A stretch of 64,000 nucleotides of DNA from Pseudomonas brassicacearum (GTDB taxonomy: Bacteria; Pseudomonadota; Gammaproteobacteria; Pseudomonadales; Pseudomonadaceae). A program made the position numbers and the translations under genes. The DNA lies in assembly GCF_000585995.1 (NCBI RefSeq), contig NZ_CP007410.1, positions 4,119,430 to 4,183,429 of the forward strand. The letters are read 5' to 3'. Below, piece after piece: positions 52,692 through 60,628 of this stretch. The notes under the pieces were generated by a model that was not told the origin of the DNA, ran no database searches, and saw nothing but the letters and a program-made list of their open reading frames with translations. Every line of letters begins with the position of its first letter. The first letter of the stretch is position 1.

Positions 52692-53603
52692 ATGGATTTT
52701 CATGGCATCGATTTGAATTTGCTGGCCGCGTTTAACGCCTTGATGACCGAGCGCAATGTGACTCGAGCGGCGACTCAAGTCGGCGTCAGCCAACCCGCCA
52801 TGAGTGCAGCGCTTTCCCGTTTGCGCAAATTGTTAGGCGACCCGCTGTTTTTACGCAGTGCTGACGGCCTCCTGCCAACACCTCGCGCGCGCGAGCTGGC
52901 CCAACCCATCGCACTGGCATTAAGACAAATCGAAGACGCACTGGTGACAAAACCCCTTTTTGCGCCCGCCGATGCCCTGCTCACGATGAACCTTGGCCTG
53001 TCGGATTACCCCGCGTTCGTGCTGCTGCCAAAGTTGTTGCAGGCGCTGGCAGAACACGCACCGAACCTGTCGATCAACGTCCACGCCTTCAACGACCGCG
53101 ACCAGGCGGTAGACTTGCTCGATGCTGGGGTTATCGACGCCGCCATTGGCGTATTACCGAGCCATCAGGATGGCCGCATTCTGACGCGCCCGATCCTGCG
53201 CGATGCTTTCGTCACGCTCATCGCCCACGACCACCCAGCGGCCCGAGGCGGGATGGACATGGATACGTACCTTGCGTTGCCCCATGTGCTGGCCTCGCCG
53301 GAAGGCGAGCGACACGGCCTGGTGGATCAGGCGTTGGCGCAACTGGGTAAACAACGCAAACTGGCGCTGACGCTGCCGCAGATGTTCGCGGTGCCAGCGA
53401 TCATCGCCGCTTCTCATATGACCGCCACGGTCTTGAAACGAATAGCCCTCAGCTCACCCAGCGGACGAAAACTCGCCCTGTTCCCCCCACCAGTGGTGCT
53501 ACCGGAGATTGTTTTTCATCTGATCTGGCATCGTCGTGGCAATGGGAGTCCGGCTCAAGAATGGTTCAGGGCGATGATTGAGAAGGTCGCGTTGGAGCTG
53601 TGA
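52692..53603 (+). CDS. LysR-type regulator (NodD/NahR-like)
   Basis: 303 residues. The beginning DLNLLAAFNALMTERNVTRAA (spread over residues 7-27) and SQPAMSAALSRLRKLLGDPLFLRS is typical of the NodD/NahR/SyrM branch of LysR regulators, often sensing aromatic or lipophilic effectors. The effector domain is complete. It faces the SnoaL-like/quinone oxidoreductase/SDR operon. Its end lies 30 bases before the converging GIY-YIG gene, the left border of the phage-like region. Confidence 0.9.
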   Translation: MDFHGIDLNLLAAFNALMTERNVTRAATQVGVSQPAMSAALSRLRKLLGDPLFLRSADGLLPTPRARELAQPIALALRQIEDALVTKPLFAPADALLTMNLGLSDYPAFVLLPKLLQALAEHAPNLSINVHAFNDRDQAVDLLDAGVIDAAIGVLPSHQDGRILTRPILRDAFVTLIAHDHPAARGGMDMDTYLALPHVLASPEGERHGLVDQALAQLGKQRKLALTLPQMFAVPAIIAASHMTATVLKRIALSSPSGRKLALFPPPVVLPEIVFHLIWHRRGNGSPAQEWFRAMIEKVALEL

Positions 53604-53633
53604 CGGATGGGCAGATATGGATCAGGTCGTGCC

Positions 53634-54143
53634 CTAAGTAGTCGAAGAGCCATAGCCCTCAGCAGCGATCGCGACAAGGCGCGGGATCGCGACATTGAAA
53701 CCATCTGGTGCGGCGAATTCCGCCTTAACCCTTCCTCCAAATCGATAGTCCCCGCTCTTTTCTTTAGGTCTCTCCATATCCCTCGCCTCCTCCCGGGTAC
53801 TGGTCAACGTAATGAGAAGGTGACACCGCTCCTCCAGATAGCGTTGCCGCCCGATTTCGGTCTGCAAGTCATAGCCCAAAACCGGCGGTGAGAAGTAAAG
53901 GTGCTTGGCGAGGATTGATTGTTTGCTGATGACGTCAGCCGGGTTGCGCCAGTCGCCTCCCTCCTTGAGTTTCAGGCGAGACTGTTTTGACTGTCGATGC
54001 TGTATCAGCCTCTTACGAAGATTACCGCTGATGCCCACCTTCAGGAGTTCGCCCTCGTCAGTGATGATCTGATAAAGGCCTGGGGTCGTAGGCACAGCTG
54101 TTTCGACATCAGAGAAGCGAATTCCAGGAGTTTGGTGAGTCAT
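53634..54143 (-). CDS. GIY-YIG-like nuclease-domain protein
   Basis: 169 residues. Residues 20-55 (PGLYQIITDEGELLKVGISGNLRKRLIQH) are a GIY-YIG-type core with Gly-Leu-Tyr in place of GIY, followed by KVGIS and an Arg helix. The rest has no clear domain, and a catalytic Glu is not certain. It could be a DNA-cutting enzyme or a degenerate member. It lies at the outer end of the phage tail module and is preceded, with almost no gap, by a tiny ORF. Confidence 0.65.
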   Translation of the reverse strand: MTHQTPGIRFSDVETAVPTTPGLYQIITDEGELLKVGISGNLRKRLIQHRQSKQSRLKLKEGGDWRNPADVISKQSILAKHLYFSPPVLGYDLQTEIGRQRYLEERCHLLITLTSTREEARDMERPKEKSGDYRFGGRVKAEFAAPDGFNVAIPRLVAIAAEGYGSSTT

Positions 54144-54283
54144 GATTTAGATTCTTGAGCAATGGTAGCCCCATCCGACCTGCAGATAGAGCACCGATCC
54201 GTAGAGCTGAGTGGACGGGCACGTTGTGTATGTTGGAGAAGCGCACCCACCAGGAGCGCTTTCATAAGAAAAACCCAATGCAT
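54140..54283 (-). CDS. Possible small protein (47 residues) coupled to the GIY-YIG gene
   Basis: A small frame begins at ATG 54283 with GAAGG six bases before it. It encodes a hydrophobic start (HWVFLMKALLVGALL) then a polar tail with CSIC. Its stop touches the GIY-YIG start region, so translational coupling is possible. No homology recognised; it may also be non-coding. Confidence 0.3.
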   Translation of the reverse strand: MHWVFLMKALLVGALLQHTQRARPLSSTDRCSICRSDGATIAQESKS

Positions 54284-54332
54284 CCGAGCCCTTCGCGAGG
54301 AGCGTAGAACACTTCGCCATAACCGTTGACGT

Positions 54333-54569
54333 TTAGCAGGATTGATCGCCTTTGATCCAAGAACGAAGCTTGTCCAACGTAGGCGCCTTGACTCCAATCG
54401 TGCTCCAACCCTTGAGGGTACATAGCTTTATTTCAGCGATACCCTCAGGGGTAGGCTCGACAGTGATGATCGCCAAACTGAGCCTCACGCCTTGGGCCAC
54501 CATACGCTGGGTGATTTGGCCGCTACCGAGTTCTGAATCGAACTCGCCTTCTGTTGTGACTGGGGTCCC
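54333..54569 (-). pseudogene. Fragment of an unrecognised gene
   Basis: About 78 residues look protein-like (TTEGEFDSELGSG, QRMVAQGVRLSLAIITVEPT, IAEIKLCTLKGWSTIGVKAP), but no start with a ribosome site precedes them. The frame upstream is basic, low-quality sequence with no protein-like pattern. I read it as the 3' part of a broken gene; translation from an internal ATG (56 residues) is an alternative. The extreme 3' end recurs at 35443-35476. Confidence 0.45.
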
Positions 54570-54735
54570 CAAGGGGGAGTGTTCCAAACAGATTCTGCTT
54601 GCTTGATGATGCCGAGCGCGAAAAACTCGGGCTCTGGCGCGAGGTAAATAGGGTTTAGGTTTTTTGCGGCTGGTGCAAGGGAATTTCAGAACTGAGGTGG
54701 GTAGGCAGCGAGGCGATGTCCTCGCTGCCATGTTG

Positions 54736-55587
54736 TTAGCCTGCTTTGATTAGCTTTTCGGCAATCCATTGCGCGATTTGCGTAACGACGGCGTTTCCGG
54801 CAGCGAAAGCCTCTGCAAGGTTGGCCGCATCCAGTCCGAGGCAAAGCCCATCATTTTCAGACGTTCGCTGCCGCTCAGCCATCTGATGCCATCCGTTCGG
54901 GTGAGCGATGAAAGTTGTACAGCCCATAGCGATTTGTGAGCCTGCTTTGTTTGCCAATAGAGTATTGGCAGCCCATGCATCCGCTGGCCGTGGCCACTGG
55001 ATCTTGCTAGACGCTGGAGGTATTGCTTCCACTGGCGCAGCGTCAGCCAGCAGCTCGATGGGGGGCATTCGTCGATGACCTGCGACCAGGAATATGCGAC
55101 GACGTTGCTGGGGGACTCCGAAATATTGAGCATTAAGCACTCGCCAGCATCCCACATACCCGCATTGTGCAAGGGCCCCGATGACTGTTTCAAAGTCTTG
55201 GCTATCGTTGATAGCGAGCAGGTTAACGACATTCTCAAGCACCACCCAGCGAGGTTGTGTCTCTTTGAGGATTCGTATGACTTCCCAGAACAGGCCGCTT
55301 CTTTGGCCGCGCAGGCCTCGGGTGTCTTTGTTGTTGGGTCTTGAGCCAGCAATGCTGATGTCTTGGCAGGGGAATCCGGCGGTGAGGACATCGACGGGGC
55401 TGAGGTTGTGGGCACCGCAGTGGCGCACGTCTTCGAACTGGGTGGCGTGTGGAAATCGGTCGGCAAGGACAGCCCGGTTGGTGGGGTTGAGTTCCACTTG
55501 CCAGGCGGTTCGGTAGCCTGTGTTTTCGAATCCGACATCAAAACCTCCTATGCCTGCGAACAGGCTTCCAATGGTGGGCTGGGGCAT
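54736..55587 (-). CDS. Phage-borne DNA cytosine-5 methyltransferase
   Basis: 283 residues with the C5-methyltransferase motifs in order: SLFAGIGGFDVGFE (SAM binding, I), FPCQDIS (catalytic PC, IV), LENVVNLL (ENV, VI), RRRIFLVAG (VIII) and a closing GNAVVTQIAQWIAE (X). The recognition region is short, so the target site cannot be predicted. There is no partner restriction gene, so self-protection of phage DNA is likelier than restriction-modification. Its first 40 bases overlap the end of com. The start lies beside a small stem (TCTGC/GCAGA) in the mRNA, which recalls how Mu Com controls mom. Confidence 0.92.
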   Translation of the reverse strand: MPQPTIGSLFAGIGGFDVGFENTGYRTAWQVELNPTNRAVLADRFPHATQFEDVRHCGAHNLSPVDVLTAGFPCQDISIAGSRPNNKDTRGLRGQRSGLFWEVIRILKETQPRWVVLENVVNLLAINDSQDFETVIGALAQCGYVGCWRVLNAQYFGVPQQRRRIFLVAGHRRMPPIELLADAAPVEAIPPASSKIQWPRPADAWAANTLLANKAGSQIAMGCTTFIAHPNGWHQMAERQRTSENDGLCLGLDAANLAEAFAAGNAVVTQIAQWIAEKLIKAG

Positions 55588-55748
55588 GTCTGCTCTTTGG
55601 TGGGCAGATGCTCAGGGCATTCGGATAGGAGGCTCGGGGCCTTCAGGTGATTGAGTGTCCGACAGCGCGGGCACTTGATTTGTAATTCGATGAAGCTGCG
55701 GACGGTGGCGAGTTTGCGGTGGCACTCGCCACAGCGAATTTCTTGCAT
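55548..55748 (-). CDS. com: Com-family zinc-finger translational regulator
   Basis: 66 residues from ATG 55748. MQEIRCGECHRKLA and IQCPRC-like KCPRCRTLNH give the four cysteines of the Mu Com zinc finger (CxxC...CxxC). In Mu, Com binds the mom mRNA, opens a hairpin and allows translation of the DNA-modification enzyme. Here the gene runs into a cytosine methyltransferase with a 40-base overlap, the same topology with a different modification enzyme. The C-terminal 25 residues, encoded near and over the methyltransferase start, are Pro/Cys/Glu-rich and probably unstructured. Confidence 0.85.
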   Translation of the reverse strand: MQEIRCGECHRKLATVRSFIELQIKCPRCRTLNHLKAPSLLSECPEHLPTKEQTCPSPPLEACSQA

Positions 55749-55750
55749 GG

Positions 55751-56260
55751 TTATGTCCCTTGTATCGCCGGCCATCCGTGATCAAGCATGTCGACCGTGT
55801 AGGTCCCTTCGGCCAGTGCCGTTAGTAGCTGACACTCCCGATCAAAACAGGCCTGGACGTGCGCTCGTACGGCTGTGGCAATCTCGATTATCTGGACTGC
55901 CGTTAGCGTGACTGGGCCGCTTAGTGCTTTCCAAACGCACACGTAGGTCGGGTCCATGACGGCAGATAACGCCGCTGCTGTGATCAACGCTTGGCTGTCA
56001 CGGTTGGTATCGATATTCACGCCGTTGACGGTGATGCCTGCCGTTTCGTGTTGGTAGCGCACGTGGGCTATGTGTGCGGCATGGTCAATGGGCTCTTTGC
56101 GTTTAACCGTGAAGATTCCGTCCGCGTACTGCATGCCTGGCAGCGTGTCGTCGGGACACGTTATCCAAATAAGAGATGGAGGGAATCTGTCTTGGGGGTC
56201 GATGTTTGTCACTTCGATGACTGTTGCGTTTTCTATTCGTGCCCACGTGTTCGTTACCAT
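55751..56260 (-). CDS. Tail fibre-associated protein with DUF4376-like domain
   Basis: 169 residues. The N-terminal part (WARIENATVIEVTNIDP, GMQYADGIF) is like phage tail-fibre assembly proteins; the C-terminal part (VNGVNIDTNRDSQALITAA, then helical VQIIEIATAVRAHVQACF) matches DUF4376, common directly after tail fibres. Its start at 56260 overlaps the fibre stop by seven bases, so it is translated with the fibre. The likely role is chaperoning fibre folding or attachment. Confidence 0.8.
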   Translation of the reverse strand: MVTNTWARIENATVIEVTNIDPQDRFPPSLIWITCPDDTLPGMQYADGIFTVKRKEPIDHAAHIAHVRYQHETAGITVNGVNIDTNRDSQALITAAALSAVMDPTYVCVWKALSGPVTLTAVQIIEIATAVRAHVQACFDRECQLLTALAEGTYTVDMLDHGWPAIQGT

Positions 56261-57195
56261 TGAATGGTCACCTGTCCATCTGCGCCATCGGGGGCGGCGC
56301 TGCCGCCTCGTCCCCCACCGCCGTGTCCCGGTGTTAAAGGTTTTACATCGTCTTTCCATGAAGGAGGTGACGTTCCTCCACCGCCAGCGCCGCCGAGAAA
56401 AGTGGCACTGAGGCCAGCAATAGCGTGACCGGCTGATCCGATAGTATGGTTCTCGTCTCCGCCATGCCCGATTCCTCCGCGCGCGCCAAATCCATTGGTT
56501 AAACCGCCACCGCCGCCCGTGGCCGCTAGGGCAGTCCCGAATGATGAAGTGCCGCCAGCAGCCCCCGTTCCCCCGTCAACCAAAGCGCCGATACCGCCTG
56601 CGCCCACCGTGACTGTCACCGAAGCTTTGCCACTGACATCATAAAGTTTTCGAGCTATGCCGCCGCCAGCGCCACCGGATGGACCTGGAAGGGTTGCGAG
56701 CCGCGCTCCACCACCGCCGGCGCCGATGATCTCTACCCAGACTTTGGTTACGCCTGAGGGTACTTTCCAAATAAATACCCCCGGCACTTTAAAGATCTGC
56801 CGACCGCGAAACGGGAACGCCGCTGCGAGGCTATATGGCGTCACTATTGCGTGGTAATCGGTTCCTTCTATGACCATGGAACTGGTCGCTATCCGTGCAA
56901 TCCCCGGTGTAACCAGCGTCGCTTGAACCACCTTGGCGTTGATCGCTTGGAATACTCTGAGCGCATTCATGTTTTTTTTTGTATCGCTTCCCTTTTCTGC
57001 TTCACGTTGGCTCGCAAAGGTAATCCCGGAGCCATCAAGGAAAGACTCGATTTTTTTCTTCAACCAGCTCGTTCGGTTCGCCAATTGCTTGGCTTGTTGA
57101 TTCGATATGCCTTCCGGCCCGCCTAGTACCGGATCGGAGGTTTCGAGCTGGTAAACACCTGGCGCCCATTCTTGGGATTCGGGTAAATCGGCCAT
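56254..57195 (-). CDS. Tail fibre protein with glycine-rich tip
   Basis: 313 residues from MADLPESQEW. The N-terminal 90 residues (VYQLETSDPVLGGPEG, QAKQLANRTSWLKKKIE) are the baseplate-attachment region of P2-H-like fibres. The C-terminal 170 residues are extremely glycine-rich (GAGGGG, GGAGGG, ATGGGGGL, GGAGGGG, GHGGGGRGG) and end GQVTIQW. This is the poly-glycine-loop type of receptor-binding tip known from short phage fibres. It would decide the strain killed or infected. It is short for a P2-like fibre. Confidence 0.85.
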   Translation of the reverse strand: MADLPESQEWAPGVYQLETSDPVLGGPEGISNQQAKQLANRTSWLKKKIESFLDGSGITFASQREAEKGSDTKKNMNALRVFQAINAKVVQATLVTPGIARIATSSMVIEGTDYHAIVTPYSLAAAFPFRGRQIFKVPGVFIWKVPSGVTKVWVEIIGAGGGGARLATLPGPSGGAGGGIARKLYDVSGKASVTVTVGAGGIGALVDGGTGAAGGTSSFGTALAATGGGGGLTNGFGARGGIGHGGDENHTIGSAGHAIAGLSATFLGGAGGGGTSPPSWKDDVKPLTPGHGGGGRGGSAAPDGADGQVTIQW

Positions 57196-57740
57196 TAACT
57201 GCTCCCATGGTTGTATTGACCGTCGTAGCACGCAACTGCGTTGTAGCGGATGGCAACGGACTGATAGTCGAGCGATATCAAGCGACAGCGCGCCGGGGCG
57301 ACGGATAGAAGAAGGCGGCGTATGAGTTCCGCCTGGTCATTGGTGATGACGCGTTTTAGAACGACCCGGTACAGCGGCCAGACAGAAGAGTCATTGCTCG
57401 GCTGCGCGTGTCGCCCTTCCTTAAGGGTGATTTCACCAAAGCCCAACAACCGAATGACCTCGCGGATCGCCCAGGGCGTGCCTTTGAAGCGGTGCAGCTC
57501 GCCAGCACCTTTAATCAAATTGCGTTTGGCTTCTTCGGATTCGGCCAATAGCCAGGCTGCTTCGTCCAAGAGTGAGAATTGGTCGGCCAGGACCGGTAGC
57601 AGCGACGGCTTCACCAGGTCGATCAGGTAAACCAGCATCACGTTAAGATCGAGGTCGGTCAGTGCCTGGTTAAGTAGCTCGCACAGCAGTGCAAAACGTT
57701 CATCGCCGGCCAATGCAGGTGGCAGCGGCTGGTCAGTCAT
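57195..57740 (-). CDS. Phage tail protein I (baseplate, P2 gpI-like)
   Basis: 181 residues from MTDQPLPPAL. VLADQFSLLDEAAWLLAESE followed by HRFKGTPWAIREVIRLLGFGE are the landmarks of P2 gpI, a baseplate component that connects J to the fibre. The start at 57740 overlaps the end of J by eight bases; the stop overlaps the fibre ATG by one base. Confidence 0.88.
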   Translation of the reverse strand: MTDQPLPPALAGDERFALLCELLNQALTDLDLNVMLVYLIDLVKPSLLPVLADQFSLLDEAAWLLAESEEAKRNLIKGAGELHRFKGTPWAIREVIRLLGFGEITLKEGRHAQPSNDSSVWPLYRVVLKRVITNDQAELIRRLLLSVAPARCRLISLDYQSVAIRYNAVACYDGQYNHGSS

Positions 57741-58854
57741 AGGCCACCCCGGCATCGATCAGTTGAATGGCGGTGCAGTTTGCCCACTCGTTGCCCTGCA
57801 GTTCCCGTAAGTCTGCCGGCAGCAACAGATGGGCGCGGTATACGCCAGTTACTTGAAGCAATGCTGTGAGTTGTTCTGGCACCAGATCGCGGCCGAGACT
57901 GGCGCAGCACTCGGCGGCATAGGACTGGGCGGCGGTATGCGCGGCGGCCATGGCGACACTGCGGTCGGCATTGGCGTAGAAGGTGATGTTTGCCTTGATT
58001 TGATAGGCGACCTCGACGGGTGACTGCGCACTGACCGTGTCGCACAGAGGGCGAAGTTTTTCGCCACTGACCTGGCTTTCAATGCGTTGGAGTAAGTCGT
58101 CTGTTGGCAGACCGGTGGTGGTCAGCGGGAACAGTGCGACATGGCCGTCTGGCTGACCTTCGTCTGGGCCGTGCACGGCGACGTCAATAATGGACTGGTG
58201 CACAGCCAGGGCGTGATAGCGATACGCGGCCCGGCTTCCTGCGTTGCTGAAGGCTTCGGGGGCCAGGATGATGCGCTCGCGGTAGCGGTCATCGTCTTCA
58301 TCCTGGGCACCGTGAGCGGTGACAGTCGTGTTGCTTGCGGTCAGCCCCGGCGCTGGCGCGTTGCTGAGTACGCTGATCTGCCCGGCGGTCCAACCGTTGC
58401 CGTGCTCGCCAGCTGTCAGGCAGGTCGCGGTAACGGTTATGTGGGTTTGACCGACAGCCAACACCACGTCTCGATCGGTGATGAAGGTGAGCTTGGCATC
58501 TTGGGTACTGACCCGAGTACCCCTTGGGATCGGCAGCGGCTGCGCCACGGCTGCGGGCGTGGTGAAACGGATGTTGCAACGGGCGGCTTGGGCCAGCAGT
58601 CTGGGTGTAGCGACCAGTTCGCCGAGGTAATCGAGGATCGGACCGCGGGCGAACCGCACCAGCAGTTGTTCGCCGGCATGTTGGATGCTCATCTGTAACC
58701 GGGACACCGCGTAGGCAATCTGGTCGATGTACAACCGTTCGATCTGGGCCGGGTACAGGGTTTTGCCGGACTTCTGCTCATAGCGGGCGATGAGTTGGGC
58801 TTCTAGCGTGGCGGGGTCTATTTTGATGAATTCGGGTTTAGGCAGTTCGCGCAT
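57733..58854 (-). CDS. Baseplate assembly protein J (wedge)
   Basis: 373 residues with the P2 gpJ/Mu gp47 layout: helical N-terminus (LEAQLIARYEQKSGKTLYPAQ), a beta-rich middle (IPRGTRVSTQDAKLTF, ATCLTAGEHGNGWTAGQIS) and DDDRYRERIILAPEAFSNAGS, then VYRAHLLLP near the end. It forms the wedge of the contractile baseplate. It overlaps W by 17 bases and I by eight. Confidence 0.9.
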   Translation of the reverse strand: MRELPKPEFIKIDPATLEAQLIARYEQKSGKTLYPAQIERLYIDQIAYAVSRLQMSIQHAGEQLLVRFARGPILDYLGELVATPRLLAQAARCNIRFTTPAAVAQPLPIPRGTRVSTQDAKLTFITDRDVVLAVGQTHITVTATCLTAGEHGNGWTAGQISVLSNAPAPGLTASNTTVTAHGAQDEDDDRYRERIILAPEAFSNAGSRAAYRYHALAVHQSIIDVAVHGPDEGQPDGHVALFPLTTTGLPTDDLLQRIESQVSGEKLRPLCDTVSAQSPVEVAYQIKANITFYANADRSVAMAAAHTAAQSYAAECCASLGRDLVPEQLTALLQVTGVYRAHLLLPADLRELQGNEWANCTAIQLIDAGVAYD

Positions 58855-59215
58855 AAGGTACCTCGGTCAACTGGGGAGCCTCCCCGGCTACGCGCCATTT
58901 CACCCGCACGGTGATCTGCGCTGTATGAATCTGAATTTGCACCTGGACTACAGAGACGCGGGGTTCCCATTGGCGAATCGCGTCGACGGCTTCGCGGACC
59001 AAGTGCGGGGTGACGCGGTTGGTGGGCCAATCGAGGTACAGCTGCAGGTCGCAGCCAAATGCCGGGCGATGGGGATCGCTGCCCTTGGGCGTGCAGAGGA
59101 TGATGCGGATGGCCTGGTCGATGTCGCGCAGGCCCTCGACCACTTCGCCGCAGGTGCCGAGGGCGGGCTGCCAGTGAGCGGCGGTGATGCTGGTGTGGGG
59201 AATGGGCTTAGTCAT
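58838..59215 (-). CDS. Baseplate wedge protein W (gp25-like)
   Basis: 125 residues. IDQAIRIILCTPKGSDPHRPAFG and LVREAVDAIRQWEPRV are the GPW/gp25 lysozyme-like wedge signature. In P2 it follows V directly; here the 110-base gap and the plus-strand gene at 59325 separate it from V. Confidence 0.9.
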   Translation of the reverse strand: MTKPIPHTSITAAHWQPALGTCGEVVEGLRDIDQAIRIILCTPKGSDPHRPAFGCDLQLYLDWPTNRVTPHLVREAVDAIRQWEPRVSVVQVQIQIHTAQITVRVKWRVAGEAPQLTEVPYARTA

Positions 59216-59237
59216 GAGCCCATGGTGGGCGATCCAA

Positions 59238-59265
59238 TTGATGGCCGCTTTTAATCGGATTTAAA
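59238..59265 (+). promoter_or_regulatory. Candidate promoter of the plus-strand moron
   Basis: TTGATG at 59238-59243 and TTTAAA at 59260-59265 with a 16-base spacer lie in the AT-rich gap before the gene at 59325. They give it a promoter independent of the tail operon, as expected for a moron. Confidence 0.35.
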
Positions 59266-59324
59266 GATGCTGCTCGCACGGCCGATGACGCGATATCGCA
59301 AAAATATCGAAGGGAGTCGTTTTA

Positions 59325-60098
59325 ATGTTTGGCATCTCAAAATCAACGGTTCAACAGCTAGTAAAAGAGTTTCGAATACCCCTTGTGGTCGCGACGGCGT
59401 GGACCACCTACGCCGTTTGGGGGCCGGAAGTCTCGTTTAAAAGCATCATTTCGACTTTCGGAACTTCGTTTTTCTTGGCTAGCTGGATGACTGGTCAGAT
59501 TTTCAGAGTGCGGAAACAGGCTGGTGTGGAGAAGAGCTTTGGGAGCGTCGAACAGCGCCTCAATCACTTGGTTAACGAGCTTGAAAGCAAAACTGAGAAC
59601 ATGATTAGCCACATCACTGGCGGCGACAGTTACCTGCATTTTTTTCCAGTCAGTTTTGTCGGCACAAAAATACTGTGGATTGCTATCCACAAGGGGCAGT
59701 ATTCATTGCAGCAAGTGAACGTGACCATTACCGATGTGGAAAAGCTAAGCGGTAGCTTCAGGGCGCAGGGCATTCTGGACTTCACAGCCAAGCACAAACT
59801 GGGTGACGTCCACTGCGGTATGAACCAAAAAATCGCTGAAAACGATGTTGGCGATCGAGATCGGTTCAGCTTCAAAATAGTCACGCATGCGCGAAACGGT
59901 ACGTTTGAACAAGAGACTCGATTTGCGAGAGTCAACGGTGCCATGCGTGTTGCCACGCGCATCAAGGGCGATTCAGGCGTCGTGCATGAAGAAATCCACC
60001 CCGAGTTCCCGGGGTACGCAGAAGGGAAGATTGCTTGGGATAAACCACACGTTGGTGCCGGTGATGAAAAGCCGAAAAATGTGGAGCCAGCGACCTAA
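59325..60098 (+). CDS. Opposite-strand membrane protein in the tail operon (moron, unknown family)
   Basis: 257 residues. Two hydrophobic segments come first (about 18-33 IPLVVATAWTTYAVW and 41-60 IISTFGTSFFLASWMTGQIF). A charged coiled-coil-like stretch follows (VEQRLNHLVNELESKTENM, 74-92), then a soluble, probably beta-rich domain beginning ITGGDSYLHFFPV. AAGGGAG lies eight bases before the ATG. It is the only plus-strand gene in the tail module, lies between W and V, and its stop overlaps the V stop by four bases. Codon use is AT-richer than the tail genes. The layout (inner-membrane anchor, coiled coil, cytoplasmic sensor-like domain) suggests a lysogenic-conversion or anti-phage function, but this is inference; I cannot name the family. 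Confidence 0.8.
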   Translation: MFGISKSTVQQLVKEFRIPLVVATAWTTYAVWGPEVSFKSIISTFGTSFFLASWMTGQIFRVRKQAGVEKSFGSVEQRLNHLVNELESKTENMISHITGGDSYLHFFPVSFVGTKILWIAIHKGQYSLQQVNVTITDVEKLSGSFRAQGILDFTAKHKLGDVHCGMNQKIAENDVGDRDRFSFKIVTHARNGTFEQETRFARVNGAMRVATRIKGDSGVVHEEIHPEFPGYAEGKIAWDKPHVGAGDEKPKNVEPAT

Positions 60099-60628
60099 TG
60101 ACTATGGTGATTTGAGTTGCCTTTGGCATCCATAATGCTGCCGGCTGCGCTGATATTGCCCTTCACCTGCAGGTCACCGTTCAACGTGACCTGCGCGATA
60201 TCCAACGTCGCCGAAGGTGCTTTCACCACCACGGGACCACCTGCTTCAATCGTGATGTTCCTTCCACACTTCAGCACCAACGCCCCTACGCAATCCAACG
60301 TCATCACCCCGGCCTCCCGGTCATACGTCGAAACCGTCCCATCACTAAACCGCACGTAATCCGTGTCCTCATCCCCAACCGGTGGCGGTTCGGCAGTTGA
60401 ATAGATCCCGCCCAAGTACACGCCACCCACCCCATCCGCATCAAGCAACACCGCAACCTGCTCCCCCAGTTCGGGCATGAGTGGACGACGTTTGGTGCCC
60501 TGGGTATTGCGTTGAGGAATGTTGAGCCAATAAGTCTGAAGACCATCGCGGTCGTCCAGACGGACGCGGATGCGGCAGTTTGGATAGTCGATGGCGCTGA
60601 CTTCGCCATAGGCCAGGTCGATGCTCAT
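60095..60628 (-). CDS. Baseplate spike protein V
   Basis: 177 residues from MSIDLAYGEV. An OB-fold-like N-terminus (GEVSAIDYPNCRIRVRLDD, LMPELGEQVAVLL) leads into a repetitive beta-helix spike (DGTVSTYDREAGVMTLDC, NITIEAGGPVVVKAPSATL, VTLNGDLQVKGNISAAG) and a histidine end HHSH that could bind a metal at the tip. It forms the membrane-piercing spike of the contractile tail. The start overlaps the end of D by four bases. Confidence 0.9.
   Translation of the reverse strand: MSIDLAYGEVSAIDYPNCRIRVRLDDRDGLQTYWLNIPQRNTQGTKRRPLMPELGEQVAVLLDADGVGGVYLGGIYSTAEPPPVGDEDTDYVRFSDGTVSTYDREAGVMTLDCVGALVLKCGRNITIEAGGPVVVKAPSATLDIAQVTLNGDLQVKGNISAAGSIMDAKGNSNHHSH

Noticed and set aside
54736..55748. Restriction-modification system around the methyltransferase
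   Set aside because: No restriction endonuclease gene is adjacent; the GIY-YIG protein is two features away and lacks a clear catalytic set.
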